Source of the DNA: Fibrobacter succinogenes
GTDB lineage: Bacteria > Fibrobacterota > Fibrobacteria > Fibrobacterales > Fibrobacteraceae
Length of the DNA: 64,000 nt
NCBI GenBank assembly: GCA_902779055.1
Contig: CACZAD010000019.1
Location: 1 to 64,000 of the forward strand
Direction of reading: 5' to 3'
Shown here: positions 1 to 6,684 of the stretch, one piece after another
Layout: each line of letters opens with the position of its first letter
Numbering within the stretch: the first letter of the stretch is position 1
Position numbers and translations under genes: made by a program
The notes under the pieces: generated by a model
What the model was told of the DNA's origin: nothing
Seen by the model: the letters and a program-made list of their open reading frames with translations, nothing else
Database searches by the model: none

Positions 1-19
1 AGGTCGCCGCTGGATTCAC

Positions 20-57
20 GGGCCCCTTGAGGATCAACCTCGAGGGGCCCTTTCTTT
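20..57 (+). terminator. Rho-independent terminator of an upstream gene
   Basis: A near-perfect 13-bp stem (20-32 with 38-50, one G-T pair) with a 5-nt loop is followed by a T-rich tract. It should end a transcript entering from left of the window; no coding sequence of that gene is visible in the first 19 bases. Confidence 0.8.
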
Positions 58-61
58 TTCT

Positions 62-285
62 ATTGTCACCCCGGACTCCAATGTCATCCCGGCCTTGTGT
101 CGGGACGGGGCCGCCCTGCACGGTTCCCACTGCATACACGGCACAAGTCGCATTGTCATGCCGGCCTCCGTGCCGGCATCGCCTTACACGGTTCCCACTG
201 CATACACGGCACAAGTCGCATTGTCATGCCGGCCTCCGTGCCGGCGTCGCCTTACACGGTTCCCCATTGCCTACACGGCTCATAT
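62..285. repeat. Cluster of dispersed palindromic repeats, with a 68-bp tandem duplication
   Basis: Several copies of the window-wide palindromic element (TGTCATSCCGG...CCGG) lie here. The block running from CGGTTCCCACTG through the palindrome is repeated with a period of 68 bases (first at 121, again at 189). I see no believable coding sequence; the overlapping short reading frames here are translations of the repeat. The rest of the stretch up to 443 is AT-rich leader for the next small gene. Confidence 0.85.
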
Positions 286-375
286 GCGGACTTGCAATAT
301 TTGAACCCTGAATATTCCATCTTACCACATTGATAAACTGTCCAAGGAACATTCCGTTTTGTAGTTTACCCTTAG

Positions 376-410
376 CGCTCGCTTTTATACATTATAAACG
401 TGGGCGAGCG
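376..410. promoter_or_regulatory. Inverted repeat spanning a TATA-rich core upstream of the 35-aa ORF
   Basis: CGCTCGC at 376-382 is the exact reverse complement of GCGAGCG at 404-410. The 21-nt centre is AT-rich and contains TATACATTATAAA, which could supply a -10 box. The element lies 34 bases before the start of the small membrane-peptide gene and could be an operator around its promoter or a leader hairpin. The function is inferred only from position and symmetry. Confidence 0.4.
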
Positions 411-443
411 ATGTTGCATTGCCTAGGGTGAGAGGATAAAACT

Positions 444-551
444 ATGGAAAACAAAGAAGTCGAATTCAAGAAAGTCGGGCCAATCGTAGAGACCGTTTGG
501 GGCGCTCTCCTTCTGGCATCCAGCTTTGTTCTGATCTTTATTGGCGGCTAA
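444..551 (+). CDS. 35-residue single-pass membrane peptide, function unknown
   Basis: ATG GAA AAC ... GGC TAA encodes 35 residues. The first 17 are charged and polar (MENKEVEFKK...) and the rest is one hydrophobic helix (WGALLLASSFVLIFIGG) long enough to cross the membrane once, ending right at the stop. A purine-rich stretch, GAGAGGATAAA, sits just upstream as ribosome binding site, and a strong terminator follows within 20 bases, so the unit reads as a complete one-gene transcript. I do not recognise the family. Small membrane peptides of this shape include subunits of respiratory or transport complexes and toxins of type I toxin-antitoxin systems; nothing here decides between them. Confidence 0.6.
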   Translation: MENKEVEFKKVGPIVETVWGALLLASSFVLIFIGG

Positions 552-566
552 AACAGTCCATATTAA

Positions 567-606
567 AAAGAGTCCGTTGTTGTTGGAAACGGACTCTTTT
601 TTTTAT
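567..606 (+). terminator. Terminator after the 35-aa ORF
   Basis: AAGAGTCCGTT pairs with AACGGACTCTT around a short loop and is followed by eight T residues. Confidence 0.85.
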
Positions 607-615
607 ACAGTAAAT

Positions 616-648
616 GCAAAAAAGGCGGCCCTACGGGTCGCCCATTTT
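616..648 (-). terminator. Terminator of the DEAD-box helicase gene
   Basis: On the minus strand, immediately after the stop codon, GGGCGACCC-TAG-GGGCCGCC-like pairing is followed by a run of T. A-runs on the other side could let it work both ways with the preceding terminator. Confidence 0.65.
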
Positions 649-649
649 T

Positions 650-3118
650 TTAATGTCTGCCAAAACGGCGCGTCTTGCGGAATGGCTTATCGCCAAAGCT
701 GCGTTCGTCGTGGTCCTTGCGGAACGGCTTGTCGTCGAACTTGCCCGGCTTGCGGTCTGCGAATTCGCGTTCACGGCGTGCCTTGCGGTTTTCGAACGGC
801 TTGTCGCCAAAGCGGTCGCCACGTTCTTCACGGTCTCTGCGGAAGCCACCACGGCGTTCGTCCCGGAATCCACCGTGATCCCTGTGGAAACTGCGGCGTT
901 CTTCGCGGCTGGCACGCGGTCTGGTTCCTGGAGCAGGTCCCTCAGGCGGCGGCTCGTCGGTCATCACGCGGAATCGTGCGTCGTTACCGCGGATGGTCAT
1001 TTCGGACAAGAGATCGAGAACGTCTTGCGGGAGCGATTCCGGGAGTTCCACCGTACTGAACTTGTCGAACAACTTAATGCGACCGATGTTGCTGCTGTTG
1101 ATGTTTCCTTCGCCGGCAATTGCGCCCACGATGTCTCGCGGCGTCACGTGGTCCATACGGCCCACGCCAAGGTAATAACGCAAGAATCCTTCTTCGACGC
1201 CGTTCAGGCCTTCCTTGCGTTCCTTACGCATACGCTTCTGTTCTTCGCTGTTGAGGCCGAAGTCTTCGCTGTTGCCAAGGAAGTCCCTGCCGCTGCGGAC
1301 TTTTTCGCGGCGTTCCTTCGGGGCTTCGAGAGGTGGAAGGTTCGGGAAGAGCGGCTGCTTTTTCTGGTACATCTTGATGACGGCGGCGGCAATGTCTTCG
1401 GCTGTCATCTCGTTCACGGTTCCGTCTTCGAGAACGACACCGTCCTTCATGTTGCAACCTTCGGCAACGAGTGCGCGGACGAGTTCCTTGAACTGGTCGA
1501 GTTCGCCGTAGCTCACGACGCTCTTGACCTTGGTCTTGAAGGCATCTACGCGCTTCTTGCTGATCTGATCGGAGGTCGGCATTTCCATCGCTTCGATCGG
1601 CTGGCGGGTGGCCTTCTCGATAATCTTGAGCATGCGGCGTTCGCGCGGCGTCACAAAGAGGATGGCGTTACCGCTACGGCCTGCACGACCCGTACGGCCA
1701 ATGCGGTGTACATAGGATTCCGTGTCGTAAGGAATGTCGTAGTTCACCACGAGCGAAATGCGGTCGACGTCGATACCGCGGGCGGCAACGTCTGTAGCAA
1801 CGACGATGTCGAGCTTGCCCATCTTGAGACGGTTGATGGTGCGTTCGCGCATCGTCTGGGCGAGGTCACCGTTCAGCGGAGCCACGTTAAAGCCTCGGCT
1901 TTCGAGCTTTTCGGCCACTTCGGTGGTGTTCTGCTTGGTGCGCACAAAAATCAGCACGCCGTCAAATTCTTCGCCTTCCAAAACGCGGGCGAGGGCTTCG
2001 ATCTTGTGTTCGTTTTTGACGGCCAAAAAGCGCTGGCGGATGTTTTCGACGGTGGTCGTCTTGCCTTCGATTCTGGCTTCTTCGTAGCTGCCCAGGTGCT
2101 GGTCGATAATCTTTTTCACGCTGTCCGGCATGGTGGCGCTAAAGAGGGCGCGCTGTGCGTCGGCCGGGATTTCTTTCAGGATCGTTTCCACGTCTTCCAT
2201 GAAGCCCATATCAAGCATTTCGTCGGCTTCGTCCAGGACGATGGCCTTGACGGCTCCGAGCGTAATGGAACCGCGCTTGATGTGGTCGATAAGACGGCCC
2301 GGCGTGGCGACAATGATGTTTGCCTTGCGCTTGAGGGCTCGCAACTGGATGGCGATGTCCTGACCGCCGTAAACCGGTACCACGTGGACGTTCGGCATCT
2401 TCACGGCGTATTGCTGGATCGCATCGGAAACCTGGATGGCGAGTTCGCGAGTCGGCGTGAGCACGAGCATGGAGGTCTCGTGGCCGTTAAAGTCAATGCG
2501 GGAGAGGAGCGGGAGCGTGAAGGCTGCCGTCTTGCCTGTACCCGTCTGGGCGGTACCGAGGAGGTTTACGCCCTGCAAAAGAACCGGAATGGCCTTGGCC
2601 TGGATGGGCGAGGGCGTTTCATAACCGGCGAGCTTGACTGCTTCGAGAACTTCCGGAGAAAGACCGAGATCGTCGAACGTCACCAAAGATTCGTCGCCGA
2701 CATCTTCTTCGTCTTGAGCCGGTTCGTCGTTGCTTTCGACTTCGCTTGCTTCTGCTGTAATTGCAGCGTTGTCGCTTGCGGTTTCCTGGAGGTTGTCATG
2801 CCCGACTTCTGTCACCCCGGATTTATTCCGGGGGGGCATCTCCTTTTCAACCTCGCTTGCGGTATCATCATCGATGAATTCGACTTTTTCGCCTTTCTTG
2901 ATCTTGGAGTTTGCGCCGGTTTCCAAAACTTCGCCGTTATCGTCAACAACGACACCGTTGGGATTGGCTGCAAAGAATGCGGCCTCGTCAGCCTGGTCTT
3001 CATCTGCACCGCTTGCGATAGCGTTCAAGAAAGCATCCGCTTCGATCTGCAAGCTGGAATTGTTTTTTTCGTTTTCTGGAATATCAGAACCCAAATCGGA
3101 AGAAATATTTTCTGCCAT
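650..3118 (-). CDS. deaD: DEAD-box ATP-dependent RNA helicase (DeaD/CsdA type)
   Basis: An 822-residue RNA helicase that should unwind structured RNA during ribosome assembly and mRNA decay. The Q motif begins near residue 147. Walker A (AQTGTGKT) is near 190, the DEAD box (VLDEADEMLDMGF) near 293, then SATMP and the helicase C motifs (ARGIDVD, HRIGRTGRAGR). A DbpA-like RNA-binding domain lies near 655-725 (GRMDHVTPRDIVGAIAGE). The last about 90 residues are rich in Arg, Gly, Asp and Phe. The N-terminal 145 residues are acidic, low-complexity and longer than usual for the family. Residues about 94-108 are encoded by a palindromic repeat embedded in the gene. The start ATG has a good ribosome site (GAAGGTGACTT). 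It stands alone on its strand. Confidence 0.95.
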   Translation of the reverse strand: MAENISSDLGSDIPENEKNNSSLQIEADAFLNAIASGADEDQADEAAFFAANPNGVVVDDNGEVLETGANSKIKKGEKVEFIDDDTASEVEKEMPPRNKSGVTEVGHDNLQETASDNAAITAEASEVESNDEPAQDEEDVGDESLVTFDDLGLSPEVLEAVKLAGYETPSPIQAKAIPVLLQGVNLLGTAQTGTGKTAAFTLPLLSRIDFNGHETSMLVLTPTRELAIQVSDAIQQYAVKMPNVHVVPVYGGQDIAIQLRALKRKANIIVATPGRLIDHIKRGSITLGAVKAIVLDEADEMLDMGFMEDVETILKEIPADAQRALFSATMPDSVKKIIDQHLGSYEEARIEGKTTTVENIRQRFLAVKNEHKIEALARVLEGEEFDGVLIFVRTKQNTTEVAEKLESRGFNVAPLNGDLAQTMRERTINRLKMGKLDIVVATDVAARGIDVDRISLVVNYDIPYDTESYVHRIGRTGRAGRSGNAILFVTPRERRMLKIIEKATRQPIEAMEMPTSDQISKKRVDAFKTKVKSVVSYGELDQFKELVRALVAEGCNMKDGVVLEDGTVNEMTAEDIAAAVIKMYQKKQPLFPNLPPLEAPKERREKVRSGRDFLGNSEDFGLNSEEQKRMRKERKEGLNGVEEGFLRYYLGVGRMDHVTPRDIVGAIAGEGNINSSNIGRIKLFDKFSTVELPESLPQDVLDLLSEMTIRGNDARFRVMTDEPPPEGPAPGTRPRASREERRSFHRDHGGFRDERRGGFRRDREERGDRFGDKPFENRKARREREFADRKPGKFDDKPFRKDHDERSFGDKPFRKTRRFGRH
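2794..2846. repeat. Palindromic element translated inside deaD
   Basis: A nested copy of the dispersed repeat: an outer TGTCATGCCCGA...GGCATCTCC arm pair surrounds an inner GTCACCCCGG-loop-CCGGGG. Read on the minus strand it is in frame and gives MPPRNKSGVTEVGHD within the acidic N-terminal extension, so the gene stays open. Confidence 0.85.
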
Positions 3119-3355
3119 AAGTCACCTTCGGGATCCGTAAACTTCATCTGCAGCGTTTGCCGCGTCATCACATTGCTCTATCCGAGCATTCAATAAGCCC
3201 CGAAGTGCACTCGCACTTATAAACCTGAAGTCTGTTGGGTCCCCTAAAAAATGTGCGCCTAATGTAGAAAATAAAGGAATGAAATCAAAGGTTTTTGAGA
3301 GGTGGGGAACCGAAATAAGAAAAAAGAATGTTGGGTGCTGTTGTGGATTTTTTCA

Positions 3356-3384
3356 TAGACATTTTAAACGAATTATACTATATT
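3356..3384 (+). promoter_or_regulatory. Sigma-70 type promoter of tRNA-Ser
   Basis: TAGACA (3356-3361), a 17-nt spacer and TATATT (3379-3384) end 11 bases before the tRNA 5' end. Confidence 0.65.
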
Positions 3385-3395
3385 ATGCAAACCTC

Positions 3396-3480
3396 GGAGA
3401 GATGCCAGAGTGGTCGAATGGGCCGGTCTCGAAATCCGGAGTCTGTCACAGGACCGAGGGTTCGAATCCCTCTCTCTCCT
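3396..3480 (+). tRNA. tRNA-Ser (anticodon CGA)
   Basis: An 85-nt class II tRNA. The acceptor arm GGAGAGA pairs with TCTCTCC, the anticodon loop is CTCGAAA (anticodon CGA, codon UCG), a long variable arm follows, and the T arm is GAGGG-TTCGAAT-CCCTC. It closely resembles E. coli tRNA-Ser(CGA) through the anticodon arm. The discriminator base is T, where E. coli has G, and CCA is not encoded. A terminator-like hairpin starts ten bases downstream. The 3' end sequence recurs twice further on (3663-3681, 3720-3739). Confidence 0.95.
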
Positions 3481-3489
3481 TTGAAACGA

Positions 3490-3520
3490 AAAGCGAAGCC
3501 GCAAGGCTTCGCTTTTTGTT
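3490..3520 (+). terminator. Terminator of tRNA-Ser
   Basis: AAGCGAAGCC-GCAA-GGCTTCGCTT followed by TTTG; a 10-bp stem with a GCAA tetraloop. Confidence 0.8.
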
Positions 3521-3530
3521 TCAAGTGAAA

Positions 3531-3780
3531 TGAATGTGGATGAGAACCCTCGCAGAGGGTTCGACAAAACCCGCGAGAGCGAAGCGAACACAGCGGGTTT
3601 TGAGATTACGGCCATCGGCCGTAACCCGAAGGGCAAGATGTGAAACGAAGTGAACATCTTGTCTAATCCCTCACTCTCCTTGGAGTGAGGGATGAAAGCG
3701 AAACGAAGTGAGTTCGCCGTCTAATCCCTCACTTTCCTTGAGTGAGAAGCATTCTTGTAATGAGAGAGGGGATAAGCTCT
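3531..3780. repeat. String of small perfect hairpins with two echoes of the tRNA-Ser 3' end
   Basis: There is no gene here. In order there are hairpins GAACCCTC/GAGGGTTC (3542-3563), AAAACCCGC/GCGGGTTTT (3566-3601), TTACGGCC/GGCCGTAA (3605-3625), AAGATGT/ACATCTT (3635-3660) and CCCTCACTC/GAGTGAGGG (3668-3691). TCTAATCCCTCACTCTCCTT (3662-3681) and TCTAATCCCTCACTTTCCTT (3720-3739) copy the tRNA end CGAATCCCTCTCTCTCCTT with a few changes. Short reading frames here are by-products of the repeats. Confidence 0.6.
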
Positions 3781-3930
3781 CTTGCCCACGCCCTGTTTTG
3801 TAAACATATTTTATCAAGAAATGTGCGGGAAACCCTGGTCAAAACCTTGATAAATATGTAATTTAGGACAAAAATCCAGACAAAAAGACTAAAATTTAAA
3901 GAAATTTTTAATTTTTGTAATAAAAATGTA

Positions 3931-3959
3931 TTCTTTATGAAAAATTTTAGTTATATTAT
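3931..3959 (+). promoter_or_regulatory. Possible promoter of the unassigned ncRNA
   Basis: A very AT-rich stretch with a good -10 (TATATT or TATTAT, 3952-3959) and a weak -35 (TTCTTT, 3931-3936). The structured RNA begins just downstream. Confidence 0.4.
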
Positions 3960-4150
3960 CACTGTGAACGTATCAGAGGGGAGCTTTGATTGTTTGCGTT
4001 ATAAAGCGAACTGCGAATAGCTGCTAACAGGTATGAACAGTGATAATCGGAAGCCGTAAAACGGTTTTTGGTGTATTTGGATTTATTCAGAAGACTCTCA
4101 TTCCAACTCGTTAAATACTGCCGCCCTCATCCGAGGGCGGCTTCCCGTTT
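3960..4150 (+). ncRNA. Probable structured non-coding RNA, family not recognised
   Basis: CACTGT (3960-3965) is complementary to ACAGTG (4037-4042) and would close a domain of about 80 nt that includes an inner GTTTGC/GCGAAC hairpin. This is followed by AAGCCGT-AAA-ACGGTTTTT (4051-4069), which looks like a terminator, and later by a strong GCCGCCCTC/GAGGGCGGC hairpin (4120-4141). No reading frame of note crosses it and no gene follows on the same strand before tRNA-Glu, which argues against a riboswitch. The length of about 105 or 185 nt would fit a small regulatory RNA; 6S RNA is possible, but I could not recognise its conserved bubble. Confidence 0.4.
4120..4150 (+). terminator. Terminator-like hairpin after the ncRNA
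   Basis: GCCGCCCTC-ATCC-GAGGGCGGC, 9-bp GC-rich stem (4120-4141), then TTCCCGTTT, a weak T tract. Confidence 0.6.
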
Positions 4151-4170
4151 ATAGGGCTCGCAGAATTTTT

Positions 4171-4374
4171 TATACCCTTTGATGCGGTTTGGCTTGTGGG
4201 AATAAAAAAGGACCAACCTTTACGGTTGAGCTCTTTCTATGCCCGCCTTATAACGGTTTGGTTTGAGCGTACAAAAAAGGACTCATCTTTCGATGAGTCC
4301 TTTCTATACCCTTTGATGCGGTTTGGCTTGTGGGTATAAAAAAAAAGAACCAACCTTGCGGTTGGTTCTTTCTA
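4171..4374 (-). repeat. Tandem 'tRNA-Glu 3' end plus terminator hairpin' repeats
   Basis: Read on the minus strand, the tRNA-Glu 3' end and terminator are followed by two further units and a partial one, each about 70 nt: CCAAACCG..., GGGTATAGAAAG or similar, a perfect hairpin, then a T run. The stems are at 4347-4368 (GAACCAACC/GGTTGGTTC), 4279-4300 (GGACTCATC/GATGAGTCC) and 4210-4233 (CAACC/GGTTG). The first two have entirely different stem sequences but both pair perfectly. The hairpin nearest the tRNA is its terminator. Confidence 0.7.
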
Positions 4375-4447
4375 TACCCCCAAGCGGTTTTGAACCGCTG
4401 TTGCGGGAATGAAAATCCCGAGTCCTAGGCCACTAGACGATAGGGGC
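4375..4447 (-). tRNA. tRNA-Glu (anticodon UUC)
   Basis: 73 nt on the minus strand beginning GCCCCTATCGTCTAG. The anticodon arm CGGGA-TTTTCAT-TCCCG gives anticodon TTC. The T arm is AGCGG-TTCAAAA-CCGCT and the acceptor arm closes with two G-T pairs. CCA is not encoded. A strong promoter precedes it and a terminator hairpin follows directly. Confidence 0.95.
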
Positions 4448-4462
4448 GTTTTGTGTGCGCCA

Positions 4463-4490
4463 AATATAGATGTTTCCAGAAAATTGTCAA
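4463..4490 (-). promoter_or_regulatory. Promoter of tRNA-Glu
   Basis: On the minus strand a consensus -35 TTGACA (4485-4490), a 16-nt spacer and -10 TATATT (4463-4468) end 16 bases before the tRNA. This promoter overlaps the longest possible reading frame of the divergent ABC gene, which supports a later start for that gene. Confidence 0.85.
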
Positions 4491-4523
4491 GGGTTTTTAT
4501 TTAAATTTTTTATTTTTCCTTCC

Positions 4524-6086
4524 GTGAATCTAAAAAATAAGCTGAAACGGATGCTGTGGCGGGGTGTTTTTCGCTTTTTGCCTGTTGCGCTGCTCGCCAG
4601 TGCTGTCGATGCAGCGTTGCTTTGGGGCATCCGCTCGTTTATGGACATTCTCCAGGGCGGGGCGGTTCTTTCGCTTTCGCAGTGGCTGATTTTGATGATC
4701 GCGCTGACGGCTTCGCGATTTGCCTTTTTCTTTTGGAAGCTGAACGTTTCCGAGAAATGGCTTTACGGCACGGGTTCCTTTGTCATGGCGTGGTTCCTGC
4801 ATACGCTCAGATCCTTGTCGCCGCGGGTTTTCCATACGCTCGAAGGCGAGGCGAATGTCGAGGCGGCTTACGAATCAACGCAGGTCTTGCAGTCTAATGG
4901 CGGCGTCTTTTTCCAGGCGGTTCAGGCGGTGCTTCAGCTTTTGGTGTTCTTGCCGGTGCTGTTCTATATTTCGTGGCCGTTGACGTTGTTCCTCTTTGTG
5001 GTCGTCGTTCCGCTGGTGAGCTGGATGCAGCGCTGCTTGCACAGAATGGGTCCTGCCGAAGAAAAAATTCTGATGGAACGATCGGATTTCCGCGGAAACC
5101 TTTATCATGTCCGCAAACTTTTCCAGCGCTGGAGTTCACGTTTTGAACGCAAGGCGGTGTCGAACGAACTGATGGGCGGTGTGCGGAAACTCAGGGACGA
5201 TGGCCTTGCCGTCTCGCTTCGCAAGGGCGTGCTTTCGCTTGTGACGGAATCGGTGTCGGTCTTGGCGATGGTCTTTGTGCTTGCCTTTTGCGCGCTCCTG
5301 ATTTCGAAAGGCTGGATGGACGGTGCTGGGCTTGTGCTGTATTGTTCGGCGGTACTCCTTTGTTACAAGCCCGTCAAAGAGTGCGCGCGGGTGATGCCTC
5401 AGGCCCGTTCGGCGATGAGTGCGCTCCGTGTTCTTGAAAAATTCGGGAAATTGCCGTATAAAAATTCGGATGCCGGATCCATTCGTGTGAACAACGTTTT
5501 GGATTACCGGGAATTTAAAATTGAACACGGAGAATTTGCGTACGAAGGCGCTTTTGTGACGTTGTTCGATGACTTTGCGCTTTGCTGGAACTCCCAAAAG
5601 CCGGTACTCGTGCGTGGCCGTAACGGAGTGGGCAAATCGACGTTGCTACGCTTGATTGCCGGGCTCGAAGAATGGAACCGGGGTGAAGTTTCTTGCGATT
5701 CCCGATTGAAAAATAACGTGTTCTTTGTGGCTCAAGATCTGGAATTGCCGCCGGTCCGCTTGTTTAAAAAGCTCCTTGCGGAATCATCTTCGGCTGTAAT
5801 CGATTTTGTGCGGATGGCCCGTGTAGAACAGATTATTTCCAAAGAGGGAATGTCTGGCGGTGAACGTGCCCGAGTGGCGTTGGCCTGGGCGCTTGCTTCG
5901 GACTCTCCGATGGTGCTTTTGGATGAACCGTTCGCGTCAGTTGCGCTTGTCGATCGTGAACCGCTTTTGACGTCGTTCCTCGATACGGCGGAACGTCTCC
6001 ATAAATGGGTTGTCCTCGTCAGTCATGATGTCCTTTCTCCCGAATTGCAACAACGTTTTGAAGTGGTGGAAATGGATCATGCCTAA
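4524..6086 (+). CDS. ABC transporter with fused membrane and ATPase domains, substrate unknown
   Basis: About 520 residues from a GTG at 4524. I prefer this to the ATG at 4470, which lies inside the tRNA-Glu promoter; ATG 4551 is also possible. The N-terminal half has about five or six hydrophobic segments (FRFLPVALLASAV, LILMIALTASRFAFFFW, LLVFLPVLFYISW). The C-terminal third is an ATPase: Walker A GRNGVGKST, signature MSGGE, Walker B MVLLDEPF, H-loop VSHD. This is an exporter-type half-transporter expected to work as a dimer at the inner membrane. Its stop overlaps the next start by 8 bases (ATGCCTAA), so it is translationally coupled to an envelope-related operon with waaA, suggesting a lipid or envelope substrate (inference). 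Confidence 0.85.
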   Translation: MNLKNKLKRMLWRGVFRFLPVALLASAVDAALLWGIRSFMDILQGGAVLSLSQWLILMIALTASRFAFFFWKLNVSEKWLYGTGSFVMAWFLHTLRSLSPRVFHTLEGEANVEAAYESTQVLQSNGGVFFQAVQAVLQLLVFLPVLFYISWPLTLFLFVVVVPLVSWMQRCLHRMGPAEEKILMERSDFRGNLYHVRKLFQRWSSRFERKAVSNELMGGVRKLRDDGLAVSLRKGVLSLVTESVSVLAMVFVLAFCALLISKGWMDGAGLVLYCSAVLLCYKPVKECARVMPQARSAMSALRVLEKFGKLPYKNSDAGSIRVNNVLDYREFKIEHGEFAYEGAFVTLFDDFALCWNSQKPVLVRGRNGVGKSTLLRLIAGLEEWNRGEVSCDSRLKNNVFFVAQDLELPPVRLFKKLLAESSSAVIDFVRMARVEQIISKEGMSGGERARVALAWALASDSPMVLLDEPFASVALVDREPLLTSFLDTAERLHKWVVLVSHDVLSPELQQRFEVVEMDHA

Positions 6087-6684
6087 ACTTTCGGCGTTGC
6101 TATACCGTTTCCGCGGCTACATCCTGGGCGTGCTTGCCATCGCTCTCGTTGCGGCACCTCCGAGCCTGCTCCCTAAAAGTTTTGCTTTTGACAAGTGCTT
6201 CGTTGGCATCTTGATTGCGATTCTGCTTTTTGTGGCGAGTGCCGTTTTGCGTGTTCGGGCTCGTCAGTTCATCGGCGAACATACGCGCGGAAAAATCCAC
6301 GATGCAGACAAACTTGTGACCGTGGGCGTGTATTCCCGTGTGCGCCATCCGCTTTATATTTCTAATACCGGATTTGCAATCGGTTTTACCTTTTTGCACC
6401 TGGGTGCTTCTCTTTGGGTGATCCCTTTTGCGCTTGCTGTCGTGGTTTTCGAGGTGGCGCTTGCGCGGATCGAAGACCGCTTTTTGGAAGGCCGGTTTGG
6501 TGAAGCTTGGCGCGCCTGGGCCCGCGTGACGCCTGCGTTTTTCCCGCATCTTGCAAGTTCGACCCTGCATCCTACGCAAAGATCCTTTTTGTCGGCGTTT
6601 TTTGCAGATCGTTCCACTTGGCTGTGGCTCTTGTTTTGTAATTTAGTGTTGATATTGAGGAAGGTGGTGGTTTTCTATGCTTAA
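6079..6684 (+). CDS. Isoprenylcysteine methyltransferase / phospholipid methyltransferase-like membrane protein
   Basis: 201 residues with several membrane helices. The C-terminal half has the ICMT/PEMT signature: VGVYSRVRHPLY (the RHPxY SAM-binding motif) and a later conserved E-R-RFGEAW-like segment (ERxF...YxxY in the family, here RFGEAWRAWAR). Such enzymes methylate phospholipid headgroups or small membrane substrates from S-adenosylmethionine; which one cannot be told here. The ATG at 6079 lies inside the last codons of the ABC gene, and the stop overlaps the waaA start by 8 bases (ATGCTTAA), so the three genes form one coupled unit. A longer upstream frame exists but would run deep into the ABC gene. 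Confidence 0.8.
   Translation: MPKLSALLYRFRGYILGVLAIALVAAPPSLLPKSFAFDKCFVGILIAILLFVASAVLRVRARQFIGEHTRGKIHDADKLVTVGVYSRVRHPLYISNTGFAIGFTFLHLGASLWVIPFALAVVVFEVALARIEDRFLEGRFGEAWRAWARVTPAFFPHLASSTLHPTQRSFLSAFFADRSTWLWLLFCNLVLILRKVVVFYA

Noticed and set aside
62..285. CRISPR array
   Set aside because: The repeats are palindromic with variable spacing and near-identical spacers; there are no cas genes and the same units are scattered over the window.
27..333. Three overlapping short frames with RHKSHCHAGLRAG-like peptides
   Set aside because: They translate the tandem palindromic repeats in different phases and have no ribosome sites.
614..3196. An 860-codon frame antisense to the DEAD-box helicase
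   Set aside because: Same effect of codon bias; no recognisable protein, and it would run through the helicase terminator.
3373..3657. A minus-strand frame with RERDSNPRSCDRLRISRP
   Set aside because: It is the well-known false translation of the complement of tRNA-Ser; the DNA is a tRNA gene.
3960..4150. tmRNA, RNase P RNA or SRP RNA
   Set aside because: None of the conserved sequences (tRNA-like ends, GAGGAAAGUCC, GGAAGCAGC core) is present.
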